A stretch of 27,937 bases of DNA, from the NCBI GenBank assembly GCA_023393635.1, contig JAEWKT010000049.1:1-27937 (forward strand), read 5' to 3'. The translations under genes were made by a program, and so were the position numbers. Positions 23,399-27,937 of this stretch are shown here, one piece after another; position 1 is the first letter of the stretch; each line of letters begins with the position of its first letter. The notes below the pieces were generated by a model, which ran no database searches, was not told the origin of the DNA, and saw nothing but the letters and a program-made list of their open reading frames with translations. The DNA comes from Pseudomonadota bacterium (lineage in GTDB: Bacteria > Pseudomonadota > Gammaproteobacteria > Pseudomonadales > Moraxellaceae).

Positions 23399-24142
23399 AT
23401 GAATCATCCCCTATTTACCTCACAATATATTTTTCCTGACCCAGCGCAAGCAGATCCAGAAGGTACAGGATTAATTGCTATGGGCGCAGATCTACAGCCT
23501 GCCACCCTGCTAGAAGCCTATTGTCATGGTATGTTTCCCTGGTTTTCCAAAGATGAACCCGTGTGCTGGTGGAGCCCTGACCCACGTTGTATTATTTATC
23601 CCAAACAATTTAAAGCCAGTAAGTCGCTCATTCGCCAGCTTAAAAAAAACCGTTATCACTTCACTTTAAGTCATGCCTTTGAGCAAGTGGTCAAAGCCTG
23701 CGCCGAACCACGTGCTTATACTGCCGAAACGTGGATTAGCGATGATATCGTGGCAGGCTATACTGCATTGCATCACGCTGGCTTTGCTCAAAGTATTGAG
23801 GTCTGGGAGGACAACCAATTAGTGGGTGGTTTGTATGGCGTACAGCTTGGCGGTGCTTTTTTTGGTGAGTCGATGTTTAGCCGCCAAACCGATGTGTCCA
23901 AAATGGCCTTTTGTTTTTTAATGACCTTATGTGCAGCCTCTCATATTGAATGGGTAGATTGCCAACTGCCGAACGAGCATTTAATGAGTCTAGGCGCCAT
24001 CACCATATCGCGCACTGATTTTTTATCCCAGTTACCTGCCAGCATTCAGCAAGAACCACCTAACTGGCAACAAGTCGCGCAACAAAAATTTAATAGTCAA
24101 TATATATTAACAACTGATGCGTTTTTAGACTTGATTCACTAA
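23399..24142 (+). CDS. aat: Leucyl/phenylalanyl-tRNA-protein transferase
   Basis: 247 aa from the ATG at 23399 (MNHPLFTSQYIFPDP). The frame stays open upstream to 23291, but that part overlaps the trxB terminator and is unlike the family. Aat adds Leu or Phe to proteins starting with Lys or Arg, marking them for ClpS/ClpAP. Family blocks are GLIAMGADLQPATLLEAYCHGMFPWF, WWSPDPRCI, RAYTAETWIS, GLYGVQLGGAFFGESMFS and the late DCQLPNEHLMSLGA. No clear ribosome site precedes the ATG. It is followed after 50 nt by bpt, making an N-end-rule pair. Confidence 0.95.
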   Translation: MNHPLFTSQYIFPDPAQADPEGTGLIAMGADLQPATLLEAYCHGMFPWFSKDEPVCWWSPDPRCIIYPKQFKASKSLIRQLKKNRYHFTLSHAFEQVVKACAEPRAYTAETWISDDIVAGYTALHHAGFAQSIEVWEDNQLVGGLYGVQLGGAFFGESMFSRQTDVSKMAFCFLMTLCAASHIEWVDCQLPNEHLMSLGAITISRTDFLSQLPASIQQEPPNWQQVAQQKFNSQYILTTDAFLDLIH

Positions 24143-24192
24143 AGCGATGGCATTATGTTAGAAACATATAGGGCAATTTATATTAGTCCAGT

Positions 24193-24969
24193 ATGAAGGA
24201 CATTCAGTATTACATTACACCGCCACATCAATGTAGCTACATTGAAGGCCGTGCTGCGCGAATGGTATTTTTGGATCCTGTAAAACGGATAGATACCGTC
24301 ACGCTATCTGAATTATCCCGTCAGGGCTTTAGACGCAGCGGGGATTTTGTTTATCGCCCCGAGTGCAACCATTGCCGCCAGTGCCTGTCAGCCCGTATTA
24401 ACGTGCAAGTGTTTAGCCCAAATAGCAGCCAGAAAAAAGCATTAAAGGTTAATCGGGATTTACGTATGGTGACGCGCGCTACTAGTCATGCCACCGATGT
24501 ACATTATCAACTTTATGAGCGTTATATCAAAGTACGTCATGCTGATGGCGATATGTATCCACCTAGCCGTGAACAGTTTGAGAAATTTTTGGTAGATAGC
24601 TGTACAGATAGCTTTTTTTTAGAAATATGGCAAGCTGATCAACTTAGAGCTGTAGCAACCTGCGATCAGTTAGATGATGGCATCTCAGCCGTGTATACGT
24701 TTTTTGACCCCAGCCAGACCAACCGCAGCTTAGGCACCTTTGCAATCTTACAGCAAATTGAGTGGGCAAAAGCGCATAACTTGCCTTATGTGTATTTAGG
24801 CTACTGGGTGCCAAATGCCCCTAAAATGAAATATAAAGCGCAGTTTTCAGGTCTGGACGTATTATTGCATAATCGCTGGACTGCATTACCTGATGGTTTA
24901 ACTGAACAAGACATGAAACAGCTTAGTTTGTCTTTATCAAGTCCTGTCCCAGAAATTATCAGTCGCTAA
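24193..24969 (+). CDS. bpt: Aspartate/glutamate leucyltransferase (bacterial ATE1-like)
   Basis: 258 aa. Bpt transfers Leu from Leu-tRNA to N-terminal Asp or Glu, creating a ClpS-recognised N-degron. The N-terminal ATE domain holds the cysteine cluster CSYIEGRAARMVF and CNHCRQC. The C-terminal GNAT-like part includes RHADGDMYPPS, AVYTFFDP and LPYVYLGYWVPNAPKMKYKAQF, all diagnostic of the family. It lies 50 nt after aat on the same strand and is probably co-transcribed. Together they cover basic and acidic N-terminal substrates. Its stop lies 15 nt from that of the convergent rimI, with no hairpin between them. Confidence 0.95.
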   Translation: MKDIQYYITPPHQCSYIEGRAARMVFLDPVKRIDTVTLSELSRQGFRRSGDFVYRPECNHCRQCLSARINVQVFSPNSSQKKALKVNRDLRMVTRATSHATDVHYQLYERYIKVRHADGDMYPPSREQFEKFLVDSCTDSFFLEIWQADQLRAVATCDQLDDGISAVYTFFDPSQTNRSLGTFAILQQIEWAKAHNLPYVYLGYWVPNAPKMKYKAQFSGLDVLLHNRWTALPDGLTEQDMKQLSLSLSSPVPEIISR

Positions 24970-24984
24970 AGCGGATACATGTGA

Positions 24985-25440
24985 TTAGCTAAACAAACTT
25001 CCCAGTGTTAACGCCATCAGTACAGCATGCTCTTTACCATGCGTGGTGGTTGGGTAATAATTTTTACGTAAATCGATTTGGGCAAAGCCTGTTTTTTCAT
25101 AGAGTGCGATCGCTGCTGTATTACTTTGCCTAACTTCTAAAAATACCATATTGCACGCACTACCCAAGCCCTCAATCGATTGCTCCAGTAACTGCATTCC
25201 CAAACCGCGCTGTTGAAAGGCTGGGGCAATGGCCATTAGCAATAAATTGGCTTCATCTAACACTTGTTGCAAAATACAAAAGCCGATTACATGATTATCT
25301 TGCTCTAAAACAGTACAGTAGTGCCCCGATTCAATGCTATCGATCAATAAAGCACGGCTCCATGGATGGGTTTGTACCTGTTGTTCTATCACGTGCACCG
25401 CATCAATATCCGCCAACGTCATTAAACGAAGATTTTGCAT
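24985..25440 (-). CDS. rimI: Ribosomal-protein-alanine N-acetyltransferase RimI
   Basis: 151 aa, a single GNAT domain that acetylates the N-terminal Ala of ribosomal protein S18 in the family's best-known member. The acetyl-CoA-binding motif is PAFQQRGLGMQLLEQ. The following strand and helix read FLEVRQSNTAAIALYEKTGFAQIDLRKNYYP, which is the RimI hallmark. The start MQNLRLMTLADIDAVHVIEQ is typical, though no good ribosome site is seen. It is convergent with bpt and separated from the upstream PF10118 gene by a terminator. Confidence 0.9.
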   Translation of the reverse strand: MQNLRLMTLADIDAVHVIEQQVQTHPWSRALLIDSIESGHYCTVLEQDNHVIGFCILQQVLDEANLLLMAIAPAFQQRGLGMQLLEQSIEGLGSACNMVFLEVRQSNTAAIALYEKTGFAQIDLRKNYYPTTTHGKEHAVLMALTLGSLFS

Positions 25441-25470
25441 GGTCTAGTCTGCCATTTAACCCAATACAAA

Positions 25471-25495
25471 TAAAAAAGCGGTCTTTTGACCGCTA
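25471..25495 (-). terminator. Terminator of PF10118 paralogue 1
   Basis: On the minus strand, AGCGGTC pairs with GACCGCT (25477-25494) over an AAAA loop, followed by TTTTTTA. It lies about 25 nt beyond the stop at 25519. Confidence 0.9.
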
Positions 25496-25518
25496 TCACA
25501 GCTAGATTATGGATTGTT

Positions 25519-26439
25519 TTAGTGAGAAGTAAAGCCTAGCTTTTCTTTCCACTCTGCCAATAAGGCATCGGTATCAAAGTCAGTTGGATGAAAACCTGGA
25601 CGGAAGAAAGCCAGTAGCTCAGGTATCTGACGGGTCATAAAACCATTACGTCCATACATAAATTTAATCATGCGTTTACTGTCTTTAAGCGTAAGCTTGT
25701 TATCTTGCTTCATCAGACGGGCAGTAAAATAAGATTGGGTAAAGAAAATCAATACCATGGCAATCACCATTGCGGTGGCACGCATAGTATACGCTTTCGC
25801 ACCACTACCATACATAGTAGCGTATACGTCAAAGGCTACTGATTTATGCTCATTTTCCTCAACCGCATGCCACATCCATAAACGGTACATGGTTTCATCA
25901 TTGATAATGGCCTGCAAATCAGTATTACGCAGCAGTTCAGAAGCAATGGTGGCGGTAAAATGCTCAAGCGCACAAGTACCAGTCAGTCCAATCATTTCAT
26001 TGGTAAAACCAAATGGCTTCATGATCTTGCCAACTACTTTAACACCCGTTTTAATGACTGTACCCGTCATTTTTTCCAAGGTGCGCACATCATAGCCATA
26101 AGCCTGTGCCGAAGCATTAAAGGCCAGATGCTCTTTGGAGTGCATGGCTTCTTGACCAATGAAGGCAGAAATTTCTTTTTGCATCTGGGGATCAGCCAGT
26201 TTAGGCTCATTGCGCACCGCGCGAGTGCTGTCAACAAAGAATTTTTCGCCATCTGGAAACAAGGCAGATAATGCAGTCATAAAGTGGGTTAAACCCGCAT
26301 CATTGCCTGCCCAGTACCGTGGCACATCTTTAAACTCAAAATCCATGCGGCGAACTGGGAAGCTTGCTTTTACTGCATTGGCTTTTATCGCACTATTTTT
26401 TACTGCACTGGCTGATTGCTGGCTAACAGTAGCATTCAT
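25519..26439 (-). CDS. PF10118-family ferritin-like metal-dependent hydrolase, paralogue 1
   Basis: 306 aa. The family (COG3687, 'predicted metal-dependent hydrolase') is uncharacterised biochemically, but the layout is that of a di-iron helical bundle. Candidate ligands are GQEAMHSKEH (Glu97, His100, His104), ALEHFTA (Glu159, His160) and VEENEHKSVAFDVY (Glu194, Glu197, His198). The common N-terminal box is FPVRRMDFEF. One hydrophobic segment (about 220-240, MVIAMVLIFFTQSYF) suggests membrane attachment. The C-terminal FRPGFHPTDFDTDALL is shared with the paralogue. The first ~25 residues are an Ala/Ser/Lys-rich tail. The gene has its own promoter region with the TGTCCT repeats and its own terminator. 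Substrate unknown; a hydroxylase or desaturase-like role is speculation. Confidence 0.85.
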   Translation of the reverse strand: MNATVSQQSASAVKNSAIKANAVKASFPVRRMDFEFKDVPRYWAGNDAGLTHFMTALSALFPDGEKFFVDSTRAVRNEPKLADPQMQKEISAFIGQEAMHSKEHLAFNASAQAYGYDVRTLEKMTGTVIKTGVKVVGKIMKPFGFTNEMIGLTGTCALEHFTATIASELLRNTDLQAIINDETMYRLWMWHAVEENEHKSVAFDVYATMYGSGAKAYTMRATAMVIAMVLIFFTQSYFTARLMKQDNKLTLKDSKRMIKFMYGRNGFMTRQIPELLAFFRPGFHPTDFDTDALLAEWKEKLGFTSH

Positions 26440-26495
26440 TGTTTTACTCCTGTTCTGGGCTTGTTTAATGAGTTAAGCCCTTACGAATATGTCCC

Positions 26496-26561
26496 ATCAT
26501 AGAGTGCTTTTACTAAAAAAAGTGAGTGCCAAACAGGACACTGTTTTATCAATTTAGGACA
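26496..26561 (-). promoter_or_regulatory. Activator-type control region of PF10118 paralogue 1
   Basis: On the minus strand, two TGTCCT hexamers (26556-26561 and 26535-26540) are spaced 21 bp apart, two helical turns, with TTGATAA between them. TATGAT (26496-26501) follows after 33 nt and there is no good -35. The same arrangement lies in front of paralogue 2. It suits a dimeric activator such as an AraC-type regulator. Confidence 0.65.
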
Positions 26562-26571
26562 ATCCGTACAA

Positions 26572-26597
26572 TAAAAAAGCGGCCTGAAAAGCCGCTT
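26572..26597 (-). terminator. Terminator of PF10118 paralogue 2
   Basis: On the minus strand, AGCGGC pairs with GCCGCT (arms 26578-26583 and 26591-26596), followed by TTTTTTAT. It ends paralogue 2 and makes paralogue 1 depend on its own promoter. Confidence 0.88.
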
Positions 26598-26613
26598 TGC
26601 ACACAACGCATGA

Positions 26614-27516
26614 TTAATGTATGGCAAAGCCGAGTTTGTCTTTCCAGTTTGCCAGCAGGACATCAGTATCGTGGTCATTGGGATGAAAACCAGGACGGAA
26701 ATACGCTAAAAGCTCAGGGATCATACCGCTTATGATGCCATGCTTGGGGCTGTAGCCATATTTATAAATATCACGTAACGCGGCCATGTTAAGTTGCTTG
26801 TCCTGTCTAAGCAAGCGAACTACAAAATAGGACTGGGTAATAAACAGCAGCACCATAGCAACCACCATCGCGGTATTTCTTAAGGCATAAGCCTTGATCC
26901 CCTTGCCATACAAGCTTTCAAATACATCATAAACAACTGCTTTATGTTCGTTTTCTTCAATAGCGTGCCACATCCATAAGCGATACATGGTGTCATCAGT
27001 CATTTTGGCTTGTATTTCTTCATTGATCAGCAACTGTGAAGCAATAGTCGCAGTAAAATGCTCCAGGGCTGTGGTTGCAGTCAGGTCAATCATTTTCTGG
27101 CTAATACCAAATGGCTTGGCAACTTTTGCAAAGCCCTTTCTTACCACTTGAATAAGTCGATCAGTTTTTCTTTCTAGAATATCTACCTTATGACCATAGG
27201 CATTGGCTGACTGGTTAAAGCCAACATGCTCCTTGGAGTGCATGGCTTCCTGACCAATAAAGGCCGAAATCTCTTTTTGCACAGCCAAATCATCTTTTAG
27301 CAATGGATGATGACGAACAGCACGTACACTATCGACAAAAAACTTTTCACCATCGGGAAACAGAGCCGACAATGCAGTCATAAAATGCGTTAAACCAGGT
27401 GAATTACTCATCCAGTATTCAGGCACCTGACCAAATTCAAAATCCATACGGCGGACTGGAAAGCTTGCTTTTATGGCATTACTGTTTGTGGCGTGAGGTG
27501 TTACTTTAGCATTCAT
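26614..27516 (-). CDS. PF10118-family ferritin-like metal-dependent hydrolase, paralogue 2
   Basis: 300 aa, a clear tandem duplicate of the gene at 25519-26439. It has the same blocks: FPVRRMDFEF, PGLTHFMTALSALFPDGEKF, GQEAMHSKEH (Glu90, His93, His97), ALEHFTA (Glu152, His153), MYRLWMWHAIEENEHKA (Glu187, Glu190, His191), a hydrophobic stretch MVVAMVLLFITQSYF, and LLAYFRPGFHPNDHDTD. It differs most in residues 105-145 and in the loop after the membrane segment, where the partner or substrate may differ. The start ATG follows an AGAGGG-type site. Retention of all metal-ligand candidates in both copies argues that both are functional. The family's reaction is not known. Confidence 0.85.
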   Translation of the reverse strand: MNAKVTPHATNSNAIKASFPVRRMDFEFGQVPEYWMSNSPGLTHFMTALSALFPDGEKFFVDSVRAVRHHPLLKDDLAVQKEISAFIGQEAMHSKEHVGFNQSANAYGHKVDILERKTDRLIQVVRKGFAKVAKPFGISQKMIDLTATTALEHFTATIASQLLINEEIQAKMTDDTMYRLWMWHAIEENEHKAVVYDVFESLYGKGIKAYALRNTAMVVAMVLLFITQSYFVVRLLRQDKQLNMAALRDIYKYGYSPKHGIISGMIPELLAYFRPGFHPNDHDTDVLLANWKDKLGFAIH

Positions 27517-27559
27517 TTTATTGCCCTCTAGCTTAACTTAATATAGGTACAATGCTGAT

Positions 27560-27575
27560 CTATGATTAATCATAG
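27560..27575. repeat. Perfect 16-bp palindrome over the paralogue 2 -10 box
   Basis: CTATGATTAATCATAG is perfectly symmetric and contains the predicted TATGAT of paralogue 2. It is absent from paralogue 1's promoter. It could be a repressor site or chance symmetry in AT-rich DNA. Confidence 0.35.
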
Positions 27576-27633
27576 AAATAACTTGAGCTAGATAGTAGTG
27601 CAGAACAGGACAGCTTGTTATCAATACAGGACA
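27569..27633 (-). promoter_or_regulatory. Activator-type control region of PF10118 paralogue 2
   Basis: On the minus strand, TGTCCT occurs at 27628-27633 and 27607-27612, again 21 bp apart with TTGATAA between. TATGAT (27569-27574) follows after 32 nt. Spacing from the proximal repeat to the start codon is 90 nt, against 95 nt for paralogue 1. The agreement in sequence and spacing supports a shared regulator. Confidence 0.65.
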
Positions 27634-27720
27634 ACTGTTCACTGAAAATAAATTTTTTGTCATAGCTGCTTTTTTATATATTGCTAAAGAAAATTAAAGG
27701 CCATAGGCAAAACACCAAGC

Positions 27721-27752
27721 AAAAAAAAGATGCCACAAGGGCATCTTTTTTA
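27721..27752 (-). terminator. Rho-independent terminator of tuf
   Basis: On the minus strand, GATGCC pairs with GGCATC (arms 27729-27734 and 27740-27745) around a 5-nt loop. It is extended by A/T pairs and ends in a T run, about 20 nt past the tuf stop. Confidence 0.9.
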
Positions 27753-27767
27753 TTACCGCAACAGCAA

Positions 27768-27937
27768 TTAAACAGTAACGGAAGCGACAACACCAGCACC
27801 AACGGTACGGCCACCTTCACGGATTGCAAAACGTAGACCCTGGTCCATTGCAATCGGGTGAATCAGCTCAACACTCATTTGAACGTTGTCACCTGGCATT
27901 ACCATTTCCACGCCTTCTGGTAACTGGATCGCACCAG
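27768..27937 (-). CDS. tuf: Elongation factor Tu, C-terminal end (5' part outside window)
   Basis: The last 56 residues of EF-Tu, the GTPase that delivers aminoacyl-tRNA to the ribosome. The sequence contains LPEGVEMVMPGDNVQM, VELIHPIAMDQGLRFAIREG and GRTVGAGVVASV, ending at TAA 27768-27770. This is the domain 3 beta-barrel, nearly invariant across bacteria. Many gamma-proteobacteria carry two tuf copies; which copy this is cannot be told from the fragment. Confidence 0.97.
   Translation of the reverse strand, partial: GAIQLPEGVEMVMPGDNVQMSVELIHPIAMDQGLRFAIREGGRTVGAGVVASVTV

Noticed and set aside
1..27937. CRISPR array, rRNA or tRNA genes
   Set aside because: No regularly spaced direct repeats, rRNA-like blocks or tRNA cloverleaf signatures were seen on either strand by eye.

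Overview
The window reads as chromosome from a gamma-proteobacterium of the Moraxellaceae, most likely Acinetobacter or a close relative. The basis is my recollection of protein sequences (PheS, L35, IHF-alpha, FtsK, TrxB and Aat look Acinetobacter-like), the AT-leaning composition and the gene order; no database search was run. Most of the window is housekeeping sequence, interrupted between about 8.96 and 18.8 kb by an accessory type VI secretion (T6SS) effector island.

Layout. 1-2.3 kb (+): the 3' end of rho with its terminator, a membrane protein with a degenerate GGDEF-like domain, and an extremely alanine-rich lipoprotein. 2.4-7.5 kb (-): translation genes in transcription order rpmI, rplT, a small unknown ORF, pheS, pheT and ihfA. 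infC is not next to rpmI, and pheS and pheT are separated by an unusual 187-nt spacer that looks like a dispersed repeat. 7.6-9.0 kb (+): an MFS exporter with a good sigma70 promoter.

8.96-18.8 kb (-): a VgrG with a C-terminal transthyretin-like extension overlaps an intact 516-aa candidate effector, which is followed by its candidate immunity gene. Further along the same strand lie decayed copies of the same effector/immunity module: an effector C-terminal stub truncated by a dead IS982-type element, an intact second immunity gene, an effector N-terminal stub cut by a damaged IS3-family element, an immunity C-terminal stub, and finally a scrap of about 45 bp from a fourth immunity gene beside the MFS gene. 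This looks like a polymorphic-toxin array in which old cassettes are pushed away from vgrG, lose their toxins and leave immunity genes behind.

19-25.4 kb: ftsK (-) and trxB (+) diverge from a 344-bp promoter region. trxB is followed by aat and bpt, which together supply both bacterial N-end-rule leucyl-transferase activities, and then by convergent rimI. 25.5-27.9 kb (-): two tandem paralogues of the PF10118 ferritin-like 'metal-dependent hydrolase' family, each with its own terminator. Their upstream regions share TGTCCT-N15-TGTCCT followed 32-33 nt later by TATGAT, which predicts a common activator. The window ends in the 3' end of tuf (EF-Tu).

The most novel material is the effector/immunity array, especially the intact effector's unassigned C-terminal domain, and the shared control element in front of the two PF10118 genes.
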